Below are positions 8,978 through 20,192 of a DNA stretch of 64,000 bases, one piece after another. Made by a program: the position numbers and the translations under genes. The stretch spans positions 19,646 to 83,645 of the forward strand of contig NZ_PQSS01000030.1 in the NCBI RefSeq assembly GCF_002920535.1, read 5' to 3'. The notes under the pieces were generated by a model. That model saw nothing but the letters and a program-made list of their open reading frames with translations. It did no database searches and was not told the DNA's origin. Source of the stretch: Streptomyces sp. Ru71. GTDB lineage: Bacteria > Actinomycetota > Actinomycetes > Streptomycetales > Streptomycetaceae. The first letter of the stretch is position 1. Each line of letters begins with the position of its first letter.

Positions 8978-9396
8978 CCCATCTGACACGATCGGCGGCG
9001 GCCGGGCTGCTCGCGGCGACCGCCGTCCTGACCGCGGCGGCGCCCGGCACCGCCCTCGCCACGCGGCACGGCGACTGGCTCCGGCTCACCGTCACCCGCG
9101 GCGACGCGGGCGACGCCCTCCGTGCCCTGCTGCGGTGCGACCCGCCGCGCGGCCACACCCGTGCGGCCGAGGCCTGCGCCCAGCTGGCCTCCGTGGACGG
9201 TGACATCGGCGCCCTCCCGACCGAGAAGGACGCCATCTGCCCGCTGATCTACGCCCCCGTGACCGCCGAGGCCCGCGGCCGGTGGCACGGCCGCCCGGTC
9301 GCGTACCGGGAGACGTTCGCCAACCGCTGCGAGATGACCGCCCGGACGGGGGCGGTGTTCGCGGTTGACGGCGGGGGTGGGCGGATGCGGGGCTGA
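8974..9396 (+). CDS. Subtilisin inhibitor-like protein (SSI, family I16)
   Basis: 140 residues: signal peptide of about 29 residues ending ALA, then one SSI domain. The four cysteines of the two conserved disulfides are present (C55-C68 and C89-C119). The reactive loop reads CPLIYAP, giving Leu91 at P1, where classical SSI has Met in CPMVYDP. Leu suits subtilisin-like or chymotrypsin-like proteases. SSI proteins are secreted and bind proteases tightly. Overlap with the upstream M14 gene by ATGA is unusual: a cytoplasmic peptidase and an exported inhibitor of a different protease class share one message. Confidence 0.87.
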   Translation: MTHLTRSAAAGLLAATAVLTAAAPGTALATRHGDWLRLTVTRGDAGDALRALLRCDPPRGHTRAAEACAQLASVDGDIGALPTEKDAICPLIYAPVTAEARGRWHGRPVAYRETFANRCEMTARTGAVFAVDGGGGRMRG

Positions 9397-9402
9397 GCGG
9401 TA

Positions 9403-9433
9403 CGCGCGCGTGACGGGTGTCGTCACGCGCGCG
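9403..9433. terminator. Bidirectional hairpin, 12-bp stem
   Basis: CGCGCGCGTGAC pairs perfectly with GTCACGCGCGCG around a 7-nt loop. It lies between the inhibitor gene and the convergent M14 gene and could end transcription from both sides. Confidence 0.7.
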
Positions 9434-9552
9434 CGTGGCAGGTGGGGTGCGTGTGCAGCGCGGGACGGCGTGGTGCTCGGCGCGCACGCGCGCGTGGTCG
9501 TCGGGGCGGGTGCTCCACTGAGGGACGGGTGGGCGGGCGCGTCGGGCCGGTG

Positions 9553-10803
9553 TCAGCCGGCGGTGTCGCGGGCCTGGCGGGCCGCTGTGACGACCGTGCG
9601 GGACTGGTGCTCGATCTGGTTCCGTACGGGCACCCAGCGGGCGTGGAAGCGGCGCGCGAAGCTCTCGCTCCAGTGGGCCACGAGCCGCTCCAGGCGAGGC
9701 GCCGCCCGGTCGTCGCCCTCCCGCAGCACCCGCAGCAGCATCGCCGCCGCCCGCAGGGGCAGCCGCCGCGCGAAGGCGTCCACGCTGCCGACGTACGCCA
9801 TCGTCGTGTCGGCGGGCGGGGTGCGGACCCAGTCCTCGGCGAGGCCCGGCACCAGCTCCAGCGCCCACCGGGCCGCCCGCAGCAGCGGATCGTCGCGGTC
9901 CGCCAGCCGCGGCTGCGCCTGCGCGAACACCTCCTCGACCAGCAGCGCGTCGGTGCGCAGCCGGTGCGCGAGCCGGCCCAGCGCGGCGGCCGGGGCGGGG
10001 TGCGGCGCCGGGTCGCCGACCAGGTCGCTCGCCCACATCGGCACCTCGACGATCGCGGTGAGCCCGCCGTACCGGTGCGCGTGGTACCAGGTGCTCTGCC
10101 GGGCGTCGTCCGGCATGCTCGGGTACGCCGCGCCCGCCCCGGGAGCGGGCATGACGTGCACACCCGGCCCCGACGCGGGCCAGCCGGCCGCGTCCGAGGC
10201 GCCCGCCTCCACCGGTATGTGCAGCTCGGCCGCGGACTTGGCGAACGGCTCGGCGAGCCCCGGGATGTCCCGCGTCAACTGCACCCAGGTGCCGCCGAGA
10301 TCGGTGCCGTGCAGACTGATCTGCAAGTAGGGGCGCACCTCGTCGATCACCGACGTCAGGGCGCGGGTCTCCGGTGGCAGCCGGTCCGGCGGCAGGACCG
10401 AGGGCGACCACTCGGGCTGCTCGGGCCCGGCGGGCCGGAAGAAGTACCGGTGGTAGTCGAACAGGCTGCGCGGCGCCGGGGTGGTGTGCAGGCTGGCTCC
10501 GTCGGGGTCCGCGCACAGCAGGAAGTGCCAGGAGACGCCGTCCCGCAGGGAGCTCTCCCGTACGGCCCGTTCCGCCAGCAGACGCAGGGTGGCACCGCCG
10601 GTCGGCTCGTTGGCGTGGGCGCCGGCGACGACGAGCACGGCACGCCGGGCGCGGCCCACGGACAGCAGGTGCAGCGGGCGTCCCGCCCGGGAGAGGCCCA
10701 CCTGGCGCAGCGCGCACAGGCCGGGTCGTTCCGCGGTCAGCGCCCGTGCGGACGCCACCAGTTCGGGAACACTGGGGTAGCGCAGCTCCGGCAGGAGACT
10801 CAC
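9553..10803 (-). CDS. M14 family zinc carboxypeptidase, second paralogue
   Basis: About 416 residues from the GTG at 10803. Zinc motifs GAHANEPTGG and SLHGTD, then IVEVPMW, as in its paralogue at 7595-8977. The reading frame stays open to an ATG at 10869, but that segment contains TTGACA (10858-10863) with a weak GTACTG 18 bp later, which looks like a promoter; also the paralogue begins at the matching LLRYP segment. I therefore prefer 10803. The two copies point at each other with the inhibitor between them, so the set could be an old inverted duplication. Confidence 0.78.
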   Translation of the reverse strand: MSLLPELRYPSVPELVASARALTAERPGLCALRQVGLSRAGRPLHLLSVGRARRAVLVVAGAHANEPTGGATLRLLAERAVRESSLRDGVSWHFLLCADPDGASLHTTPAPRSLFDYHRYFFRPAGPEQPEWSPSVLPPDRLPPETRALTSVIDEVRPYLQISLHGTDLGGTWVQLTRDIPGLAEPFAKSAAELHIPVEAGASDAAGWPASGPGVHVMPAPGAGAAYPSMPDDARQSTWYHAHRYGGLTAIVEVPMWASDLVGDPAPHPAPAAALGRLAHRLRTDALLVEEVFAQAQPRLADRDDPLLRAARWALELVPGLAEDWVRTPPADTTMAYVGSVDAFARRLPLRAAAMLLRVLREGDDRAAPRLERLVAHWSESFARRFHARWVPVRNQIEHQSRTVVTAARQARDTAG

Positions 10804-10875
10804 CCCCGACTCGTCGTCCCGGCCTCGCCCTGGCAGTACCCCACGTACACGGGGCGCTGTCAAGAACATGGAGCA

Positions 10876-10915
10876 ACCGCCTCCAGCACCGGCCGACCGG
10901 CCTGGCGGAGGCGGT
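10876..10915 (-). terminator. Hairpin after treY
   Basis: ACCGCCTCC (10876-10884) pairs with GGAGGCGGT (10907-10915), with further self-complementary GC sequence inside. It sits just downstream of treY on the minus strand. Confidence 0.55.
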
Positions 10916-10932
10916 CCCGGCCCGTCGAGTCC

Positions 10933-13284
10933 TCAGTCCTCCGCCCGCTCCAGCAGGGCCACCGGCAGGGGGGTGAACAGGTCCGCCACGCGTACGTGGC
11001 CCTCGAACCGGCGGTCGGGGGTCAGCGCGTCCGTCCACCGGCCCGGGGGCAGCGTCAGGGCCGTGTCCCGCCAGCCGCCGGACTCCGCCAGCCGCAGGGA
11101 CAGCCGGGTCACCGCCGTGACGGTCCGGCCGGAGCGGGCGAACGCCACGCAGTGATCCGCCGCCGGGCCCTCGGCCGGCAGCGGCTCGTAGGTGGCGGAA
11201 GGGCCGAAGACCTCGGGACGACGGCGGCGCAGCCGCAGCGCCGCCGCGGTCACCGCGCCCTTGGCGCCGGGGTCCGCCGGCGGGAAGGACACCGGCCGCC
11301 GGTTGTCGGGGTCGACCAGCGCCCGGTACTCGGCCTCGGTGCCCTGGTAGACGTCCGGGACGCCCGGCATCGTCAGCTGCACCAGCGCGGTGCCCAGCAC
11401 GTTGGCCCGGATGTGCTCGGCCAGCTCCGCCCGGAAGGCGGCGACGCGCTCGCCCGGGGCCCCGCACGGCCCCGCCGCCACGAACGCGGCCACCGCCTCC
11501 TCGTACGGCGGCTCCTGCTCCGTCCAGCTCGTGTACAGGCCCGCCTCCCGCACATGCTTCAGCAGCGCCTCCCGCACCCGTTCCGGGTCGGCCGGGCCCA
11601 GCCCGAACACCGTCTGCCAGGCCGCCCACGCCAGCTGCGCGTCGGGCATCCTTTCCTCGGCGCGGGTGACGTCGGCCAGCAGCTCCGCCCAGCGCTCCGG
11701 GCACTCGGTGAGCACCGCGAGGGCCGCGCGGACGTCGGCGCTGCGCTTGGTGTCGTGCGTGGTGACGACGGTCCCGGTGGCGGGCCAGTCGCGCTGCACG
11801 CGCGCGCAGTAGGCGTGGAAGTCCTGCGGGGAGACCGCCGGGGCGTCCGGCTCGCCGCCCACCTCGGTGGCCGACAGCAGCGGTACGTACCGGTAGAACG
11901 CCGTGTCCTCCACCGACTTGGCGCGCAGCGCCGACGCCGTCTGCGCGAACCGGGTGCGCACCTCCACCTGGTCGGGCCCGTCGCCGTACCGGCCGAGCAG
12001 CAGGCCGCGCACGACGTCGACGGCACCGGCCTCCTCGGGCACGAGGAACGCCTGCCGGGCCTCCTCGGCCGCCTCCTCGGTGATCACCGTCGCGGCGTCG
12101 GCGGTGGTGTAGGGCCGGTACACCTCAAGGCGCACCAGCAGCTCCTGCAGGGCGGTGCGCAGCGCCCAGGGCGCGCGGTCGCGCAGCGCAGGGTCGGGCG
12201 AGCCCATGCACGCCCGGTACGCCGTCCGGGTGAGCCGGTCGACCTCGGTGGCCAGCTCGTGCGTGAGCACGCCGTACGCCGCCCGGCGGGCCGTCGCCGC
12301 CCAGTCGCCGCCCCGGTCGGTCTGCGGCGCCGCGAACCGCCGGTAGGCGGCGAGGAGGTCCTCCGCTCCCGCCGGGTCCGCGAACAGTCCGTCGATGTGC
12401 CGCAGGGCGTCGTAGCCGGTGGTGCCCGCGACGGGCCAGGAGGCCGGAAGGCGCTCGCCGCCGGAGAGGATCTTCTCCACGACCGTCCAGCGGCCCCCGG
12501 TCGCCTCGTGCAGCCGCCGCAGATAGGCGCCGGGGTCGGCGAGCCCGTCCGGGTGGTCGACGCGCAGCCCGTCGAGCACGCCCTCCCGGAGCAGCTGGAG
12601 GATCTTGCCGTGTGTGGCGTCGAAGACCTCCGGGTCCTCCACCCGCACCCCGATCAGCTCGGAGATGCTGAAGAAGCGCCGGTAGTTCAGCTCGGTGCGG
12701 GCCAGCCGCCACCACACCGGGCGGTAGAACTGGGCGTCCAGCAGCTGCGGCAGCGGCAGGTCCTCGGTGCCCTCGCGCAGCGGCAGGACGTGGTCGTAGT
12801 AGCGCAGTACGTCGCCGTCGACGCGCAGCTCGCCGATGACGTCTCCCAGCGGAGCCCCCAGCACGGGCAGCAGCAGCCGGCCGTCCTGCGCCTCCCAGTC
12901 GATGTCGAACCAGCGCGCGTACGGCGATTTCGGCCCCTCTCTGAGCACCTCCCACAGCGCGTGGTTGTGGCGCGGGGCCATGGCCATGTGGTTCGGCACG
13001 ATGTCCGCGATCAGGCCGAGGCCGTGCTCGCGCGCGGTGCGGGCGAGGGCGCGCAGCCCCTCCTCGCCGCCCAGCTCTTCGCGCACGCGCGCGTGGTCGA
13101 CCACGTCATAGCCGTGCGCCGAGCCGGGCACGGCCTCAAGGACGGGCGACAGGTGCAGGTGGGACACGCCGAGCGAGGAGAGGTACGGCACGGCCGCCGC
13201 GGCGGCGGCGAACGGGAACGCCGGCTGCAGCTGCAGCCGGTAGGTGGCCGTCGGCACGAGGGGGGCGTTTCGCTCGGGTGTCAT
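10933..13284 (-). CDS. treY: Malto-oligosyltrehalose synthase TreY
   Basis: 783 residues from the ATG at 13284 (MTPERNAPLVPTATYRLQLQ); an in-frame GTG at 13335 would add 17. This GH13 isomerase turns the reducing-end alpha-1,4 bond of maltodextrin into alpha-1,1. Diagnostic segments: TATYRLQL at the start, GSAHGYDVVDH, IADIVPNHM, NYRRFF, LDGLRVDHPDGL (nucleophile Asp), VVEKIL (acid Glu), and TTHDTKRSADVRARL-like THDTKRSADVRA. Length fits the family. GlgX is 94 bp upstream on the same strand, so glgX-treY probably form an operon that feeds trehalose synthesis from glycogen. Confidence 0.95.
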   Translation of the reverse strand: MTPERNAPLVPTATYRLQLQPAFPFAAAAAAVPYLSSLGVSHLHLSPVLEAVPGSAHGYDVVDHARVREELGGEEGLRALARTAREHGLGLIADIVPNHMAMAPRHNHALWEVLREGPKSPYARWFDIDWEAQDGRLLLPVLGAPLGDVIGELRVDGDVLRYYDHVLPLREGTEDLPLPQLLDAQFYRPVWWRLARTELNYRRFFSISELIGVRVEDPEVFDATHGKILQLLREGVLDGLRVDHPDGLADPGAYLRRLHEATGGRWTVVEKILSGGERLPASWPVAGTTGYDALRHIDGLFADPAGAEDLLAAYRRFAAPQTDRGGDWAATARRAAYGVLTHELATEVDRLTRTAYRACMGSPDPALRDRAPWALRTALQELLVRLEVYRPYTTADAATVITEEAAEEARQAFLVPEEAGAVDVVRGLLLGRYGDGPDQVEVRTRFAQTASALRAKSVEDTAFYRYVPLLSATEVGGEPDAPAVSPQDFHAYCARVQRDWPATGTVVTTHDTKRSADVRAALAVLTECPERWAELLADVTRAEERMPDAQLAWAAWQTVFGLGPADPERVREALLKHVREAGLYTSWTEQEPPYEEAVAAFVAAGPCGAPGERVAAFRAELAEHIRANVLGTALVQLTMPGVPDVYQGTEAEYRALVDPDNRRPVSFPPADPGAKGAVTAAALRLRRRRPEVFGPSATYEPLPAEGPAADHCVAFARSGRTVTAVTRLSLRLAESGGWRDTALTLPPGRWTDALTPDRRFEGHVRVADLFTPLPVALLERAED

Positions 13285-13339
13285 GGAAACGTACGTACCC
13301 GCCCTGCCGCCTTTCGTGTCATCGGCGTCCTCCACCCGC

Positions 13340-13374
13340 GCACGCGCGCGTGGCCGGCTGCCCCGCGCGCGTGC
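13340..13374 (-). terminator. GC hairpin between glgX and treY
   Basis: GCACGCGCGCG (13340-13350) pairs with CGCGCGCGTGC (13364-13374). It may reduce read-through from glgX into treY. Confidence 0.5.
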
Positions 13375-13378
13375 CCCG

Positions 13379-15490
<2,112 letters not shown>

Positions 15491-15897
15491 GGATACGACT
15501 CTTTCAGGTGTGGGGCGCCGTAGGGAGCGCCTTGCCAGCGAGTCTCCCCGAAACTGCCGGAACCACCTATGACGTACATCCCGTTTACCGGGCGACCTGG
15601 GTGGAACGGTGGATTTCCGTGCAGGGGTGTACAGGAGTGGCAGAGCTTGGTCAGTGGGGTGCAGGGGGGAGGGGAACGCTTGTGCGTACAGAGGGGCGGA
15701 AGGGTCGTACGGCCGCGACCGCCGCCCGCTATGAATCCGCTCACTCCACCGGCCCCGCCCGCGCGGAACGGCCCCGTACTTCCACGCAGTTGGGGGGCGA
15801 CCCTGTCCATCCGGCTGCATCGCCGGGTGCTCGCGGAGTACCCTTCCTTGATCGTTGAGAGCGGGGAGTGCTCGGGGGAGCGGAAGGCGGTGCGCGG
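15491..15897. other. Intergenic region between glgX and HEPN gene
   Basis: Divergent 407-bp spacer that must hold both promoters. Open frames cross it but none shows a recognisable domain or a convincing ribosome site. I see no RNA gene or strong hairpin. Confidence 0.5.
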
Positions 15898-17136
15898 GTG
15901 GGCTCGGGAGAGCTGGAGCTGCCCCCTGGTGACGAGGGTCACGAGGGGAACTCCGCAGAGGTCCCGCCCGGCACGGTGTCGCTGGCCAGGCCCATGCAGA
16001 CGGGTGCCATCGGGCCGGAGCTGGACTGGGACGCCGACGCCTGGCGCGAGGTGCGCACCCGCGCCCAGCGGGCCGGCCGGGCCTACATCTGGCTCAACCT
16101 CGTCGAGCAGCGGCTGCGCGCCGTCGTCGCCGCCGTGCTGCGGCCCGTGTACGAGCCCGTGCACGGCGACGACTGGGTGGTCGCCGCCGCCGGGCCCGCC
16201 GGACAGGAGTGGGTGCAGCGCGCGGCCGCCGTCCGCGAGGTCAGCCGCCGCAAGGGCTATCTGCTCGACCCGGCCGACGACAACGTCATCAGCTTCCTGA
16301 CACTGCCGCAGCTGCGCGAGCTGATGGTGCAGCACTGGCCGTGCTTCGAGCCGTACTTCGACGACCGCCGCGACGTCGAACTAGCCCTCGACGAGCTGGA
16401 GGTGACCCGCAACGTCGTCTCCCGCAACCGCGCGCTGTCCGAGGCCGTCCTCGGCCAGGCCGAACGGGCCTCCGCCCGGCTGCTGGAGATGCTCGGCACC
16501 AGCGGCGACGTGCCCTCCGCCCGGCGGCTGCCGGTCGACGCCGTCGAGGACCTCGTCGGCGACCGGTACGCGGACGTCGTCGCCGTGCACCCGGACCGGG
16601 TGCGGCTGCTGCGCCAGTTCCCGGCCGAGGACTTCTTCGGCCAGGCCCGCCGGCTCGACGCCATCGGCATCGGCCTCAACCTGCTCGTGCAGAACTTCTC
16701 CGGGCGCCGCCTGGTCCGCCTCGCCGAGGCCGGCGCCCGGGTCCGGCTGCTGTTCCTGAACCCGGCCTCCAGCGCGGTGAAGCGGCGCGAGCGGGAACTG
16801 GGCCTGAAGCGGGGCGAGCTGAGCCGCTCGGTGGAGATGAACATCCTGCACATGCGCCGGGTGCGGGCCCGGCTGCGCGACCCCGGCGCCTTCGAGATCC
16901 AGGTCTACGACGACACCCCGCGCTTCACCGCCTACCTCGTCGACGGCGACGGCTCGGACGGCGTCGCGGTCGTGCAGTCGTATCTGCGGCGGGCGCGGGG
17001 CATGGAGGCGCCGGTGCTGGTGCTGCGGGGCGGCAACCGGGTGGTGAAGGCGGAGGGCGTCGAGGACGGCGGCCTCTTCTCCACCTACCGGGAGGAGTTC
17101 GAACTGGCTTGGGCGGATTCGCGGCCGGTGTCCTGA
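15898..17136 (+). CDS. SAV2148-type HEPN domain protein
   Basis: 412 residues from the GTG at 15898; a GTG at 15868 would add 10. It resembles from memory a well conserved Streptomyces family called SAV2148-type HEPN proteins (ELELPPGDEGHEG at the start, RAYIWLNLVEQRLRAVV, RRKGYLLDPADDN, QHWPCFEPYF). The first half is helical and HEPN-like; the second half (about 240-400) has RRLDAIGIGLNLL, VRLLFLNP and TPRFTAYLVDGD, a separate alpha/beta domain. HEPN domains are often RNases, but the usual R-x4-6-H motif is not obvious to me, so activity is open. Confidence 0.75.
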   Translation: MGSGELELPPGDEGHEGNSAEVPPGTVSLARPMQTGAIGPELDWDADAWREVRTRAQRAGRAYIWLNLVEQRLRAVVAAVLRPVYEPVHGDDWVVAAAGPAGQEWVQRAAAVREVSRRKGYLLDPADDNVISFLTLPQLRELMVQHWPCFEPYFDDRRDVELALDELEVTRNVVSRNRALSEAVLGQAERASARLLEMLGTSGDVPSARRLPVDAVEDLVGDRYADVVAVHPDRVRLLRQFPAEDFFGQARRLDAIGIGLNLLVQNFSGRRLVRLAEAGARVRLLFLNPASSAVKRRERELGLKRGELSRSVEMNILHMRRVRARLRDPGAFEIQVYDDTPRFTAYLVDGDGSDGVAVVQSYLRRARGMEAPVLVLRGGNRVVKAEGVEDGGLFSTYREEFELAWADSRPVS

Positions 17137-17242
17137 AGTGTCCCCGGCCGGGGGCCGGGTGGCGGGCGCGAGTCCGATTGTCAGTGGCCCATGCGATGGT
17201 GGAGGCCACTGGGGGACAGCACCACCGAGAAGGGGGGCCGCC

Positions 17243-17965
17243 ATGGCCTGGCACCGCGAGCTGCTCATCGGCTTCGACCTGGAGACCACCGGCACGGATC
17301 CGCGTGAGGCGCGCATCGTCACCGGCGCCGTCATCGAGGTCAGGGCCGGGCAGGTGCTGGGGCACCGGGAATGGCTCGCGGACCCGGGCGTGGAGATCCC
17401 CGCGGACGCGGTGGCGGTGCACGGCATCAGCACCGAGCGCGCGGCGGCCGAGGGCAGACCGGCGGACCAGGTCGCCGACGCCCTCGCCGACGTCCTCACC
17501 GGCTACTGGAGGACGGGCGTGCCGGTCGTCGCCTACAACGCCGCCTTCGACCTCACCCTGCTCTCCGCCGAACTGCTGCGGTACGGCCTGCCGTCCCTGC
17601 GCGACCGGCTCGGCGGCCAGGACCCCGCGCCCGTCGTCGACCCGTACACCATCGACCGCTGGGCCGACCGCTACCGCCGCGGCAAGCGCAACCTCGAAGC
17701 GGTCTGCGCGGAGTACGGCGTCCCGCTCGACGCCGCGCACGACGCGTCCGCCGACGCCCTCGCCGCGGCCCGCCTGGCCGGCGCGATAGCCGACCGCCAC
17801 CCGAAGATCGCGGGTCTCGGCCCGGCGGAGCTGCACCGCCGCCAGGTCGAGTGGTACGCGCAGTGGGCGGCGGACTTCCAGGACTTCCTGCGCCGCAAGG
17901 GCGACACGGACGCGGTGGTGGACGGCACGTGGCCGCTGAGGGAGGTGGCGGGGGAGCGGGTGTGA
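17243..17965 (+). CDS. DnaQ-like 3'-5' exonuclease
   Basis: 240 residues; ATG at 17243 follows GAGAAGGGGGG. A DEDD-type exonuclease fold: FDLETTG (ExoI, metal-binding Asp and Glu), AYNAAFDLTLL (ExoII Asp), and HDASADALAAARL (ExoIII H-x4-D). The helical tail after residue 195 is typical of the stand-alone actinobacterial form. It resembles the proofreading epsilon subunit of DNA polymerase III, but small DnaQ proteins also act in repair or as RNases, so the substrate is not settled. It lies 106 bp after the HEPN gene on the same strand. Confidence 0.87.
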   Translation: MAWHRELLIGFDLETTGTDPREARIVTGAVIEVRAGQVLGHREWLADPGVEIPADAVAVHGISTERAAAEGRPADQVADALADVLTGYWRTGVPVVAYNAAFDLTLLSAELLRYGLPSLRDRLGGQDPAPVVDPYTIDRWADRYRRGKRNLEAVCAEYGVPLDAAHDASADALAAARLAGAIADRHPKIAGLGPAELHRRQVEWYAQWAADFQDFLRRKGDTDAVVDGTWPLREVAGERV

Positions 17966-17984
17966 CCCTCCGGGTGCGGGGGTG

Positions 17985-19082
17985 TCAGTGGTCGGCGGCG
18001 AGCTGAGCCGACGTCAGCGGCAGGGTGGGCACCGGTCGGGACGGGCTCTCGTCCGGCTGGCCGCCGGCCGACGCCGCATCCGGTGCCGGCGCCGCATTCG
18101 GTGCCGGGGCCGCATTCGGTGCCGGGGCCGGCGAGGGGGTCGCGGACGACGGTCGACGTGGGCACGGATAGGCGGCACGGAGCTCGGACGTCGCACGATG
18201 CGCGCGTTCCACCGCCTGGCCCCAGTACGTGCCCGCGACCATCAGCGCCGCGCCCAGCCCCGTGAACACGGTGACGTGCTCGCCGCCGAGCACCACACCC
18301 ACCACCGCCGCCCACACCGGTTCGGTGCCCAGCAGCAGGCTCGCCCGGCTCGCCGAGGTGCGCTGCACCGCCCAGGTCTGCGCCAGGAAGGCGAACACGC
18401 TGCAGAACAGGGCGAGATAGAGCAGCTGAGCCCAGGTGCCGGCGGGGGCGTGGACCAGGTCCGGCAGACCGGCGGCGGTCGCGGGCAGGAACAGCGCCGT
18501 GCCGACAGCCGTCTGCACCGCCGTCAGATGCAGGGGGCGCACGGCCCGGCGGGCGGTGAGCCGGCCCACCAGGGCGACATGCGCCGCGCGCACCCCGGCG
18601 GCGGCCAGCATCAGCACATCGCCGAGGCGGGGCGCGTGGAAACCGTCGCCGGCCATCAGCAGCGCCACGGCGAGCACGCAGACACCGGCGGCGGCGTAGA
18701 AGGGACCGGGCAGCCCGCCGGGGTGCCCGGAGCGGTCCAGGAGGGGGGTGAGCACGATGGTCAGGCTGATGATCAGGCCCGCGTTGGCGGCCGTGGTGTG
18801 GGCGACGCCATAGGTCTCCACGACCAGGACCGCCGCCTGGGTGAGCCCGAGCGGCAGCCCCGCCCGCAGCTCCTCGCGGCGCAATCGGCGCGGCCCGCGG
18901 CGGCCGGCGATCAGGCCCGCGCAGGCCAGGAGGGAGAGGGCGTAACGGGCGAAGAGAACCGTCAGCACGGGCAGCGCGGCCGTGGCCGTCTGGGCGGAGA
19001 GATAGCTCGAACCCCAGACGAGCGCGACCAGGAGGAGTACCGCATCGGTACGGCGGGCGTCGGACACCCGCCCACCGTGCAC
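17985..19082 (-). CDS. EamA/DMT-family exporter
   Basis: 365 residues from GTG 19082; GTG 19067 is also possible. Ten hydrophobic segments in two EamA repeats, starting AVLLLVALVWGSSYL and including GLIISLTIVLTPLLD and LLLGTEPVWAAVVGVVLGGE. Members export amino acids, metabolites or drugs. The last 60 residues are a soluble Ala/Pro tail with repeated APAPNAAPAPNAAPAPDAA, encoded by an 18-bp tandem repeat at about 18075-18125. The divergent LysR gene is 79 bp away and is the likely regulator. Converges with the exonuclease gene. Confidence 0.87.
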   Translation of the reverse strand: MHGGRVSDARRTDAVLLLVALVWGSSYLSAQTATAALPVLTVLFARYALSLLACAGLIAGRRGPRRLRREELRAGLPLGLTQAAVLVVETYGVAHTTAANAGLIISLTIVLTPLLDRSGHPGGLPGPFYAAAGVCVLAVALLMAGDGFHAPRLGDVLMLAAAGVRAAHVALVGRLTARRAVRPLHLTAVQTAVGTALFLPATAAGLPDLVHAPAGTWAQLLYLALFCSVFAFLAQTWAVQRTSASRASLLLGTEPVWAAVVGVVLGGEHVTVFTGLGAALMVAGTYWGQAVERAHRATSELRAAYPCPRRPSSATPSPAPAPNAAPAPNAAPAPDAASAGGQPDESPSRPVPTLPLTSAQLAADH

Positions 19083-19161
19083 CGGCGGCGACCGTGAAGC
19101 CCAGCACCACTTCCTTCAACGATCTTTCAGCAGTCCTACAACATCGCCCTACACTGCGGGA

Positions 19162-20136
19162 ATGGACGAACGGCAGCTGCGGATCCTGCGGGAGCTCGGC
19201 GAGCTGGGCAGCGTCAGCGCGGTCGCCGACGCACTGCTGGTGACGCCGTCGGCGATCTCCCAGCAGCTGCGGCTGCTCCAGAGCACGATGCCGGTGCCGC
19301 TGACCGAACGGCAGGGGCGGCGGCTGGTGCTCACCGACGCCGGTCAGGCGCTGGCGGCCGCGGCCGTCGGCGTGGAGACGGCGCTGGAGCGGGCCCGGCA
19401 CGCCGTGCAGGAGTTCGTGGGGCGCACCGACGCGGAGGTGTCGGTGGCCGCGTTCCACAGCGCGGGCGCCGCCTTCTTCCCGCCGCTGCTGCACGCCCTC
19501 GCGGGCCCGGGCATGCCGCGGCTCGCGCTCGCCGACGAGGATGTCGCGCAGGAGGACTTCCCCCGGCTGACCCGTGCCTACGACCTGGTGCTCGCCCACC
19601 GGCTGGAGCACGCCCCGCCCTGGCCGGCCACGGTCGCCGCGGCCACGCTGCTGCGCGAGCCGCTCGACGTGGCACTGCCCGCCGGCCACCGGCTCGCGGC
19701 CAAGCGGCGGCTGAGTCCGCGGGACGTGGCCGGCGAACCCTGGATCACCGTGCACGACGGCTTCCCGGTCCTGGCGGTCATCGACGCGATCGCCGCGGCG
19801 GCGGGGCGTCGGCCGCACCTGGCGCACCGCATCAACGAGTTCGCGGTGGTCGCCGAGGTCGTCGCCGCGGGGGGCGGGATCGCCCTGATGCCCCGCTGGA
19901 CCATGCGTCCGCATCCCGACCTGGTTCTGCGGCCGCTCGGCGGCGTCCAGGCCCGCCGCCACATCGACGTCCTGTGCCGCCCCGAGCGCACCGCCCGGAC
20001 GGCGGTCCGCACGGTCCTGGCCGAACTGCGCCGCGCGGCCCACGCGATCAGCCGGCGGGACAGCGGCGAGCGCGACACCGGTGAGCGGGACACCGGTGAG
20101 CGGGACACCGAGCGGGCCGGCGGCTCGTCGACGTGA
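19162..20136 (+). CDS. LysR-family regulator, divergent from EamA exporter
   Basis: 324 residues. The N-terminal helix-turn-helix is VSAVADALLVTPSAISQQLRLLQ, followed by a substrate-binding-like domain with GGGIALMPRW near the end. The tail contains GERDT three times in tandem (15-bp unit, about 20066-20110) and appears disordered. A TACACT hexamer lies 6 nt before the ATG and no Shine-Dalgarno is seen, so the message may be leaderless. The arrangement with the exporter 79 bp away is the common LysR-exporter pair, where the regulator senses the exported compound. Confidence 0.87.
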   Translation: MDERQLRILRELGELGSVSAVADALLVTPSAISQQLRLLQSTMPVPLTERQGRRLVLTDAGQALAAAAVGVETALERARHAVQEFVGRTDAEVSVAAFHSAGAAFFPPLLHALAGPGMPRLALADEDVAQEDFPRLTRAYDLVLAHRLEHAPPWPATVAAATLLREPLDVALPAGHRLAAKRRLSPRDVAGEPWITVHDGFPVLAVIDAIAAAAGRRPHLAHRINEFAVVAEVVAAGGGIALMPRWTMRPHPDLVLRPLGGVQARRHIDVLCRPERTARTAVRTVLAELRRAAHAISRRDSGERDTGERDTGERDTERAGGSST

Positions 20137-20192
20137 TCGCCCCGGCTCCTGCCCGGCTCCCGCCTGGCTCCCGCCTGGCATCCTCCCGCCGC

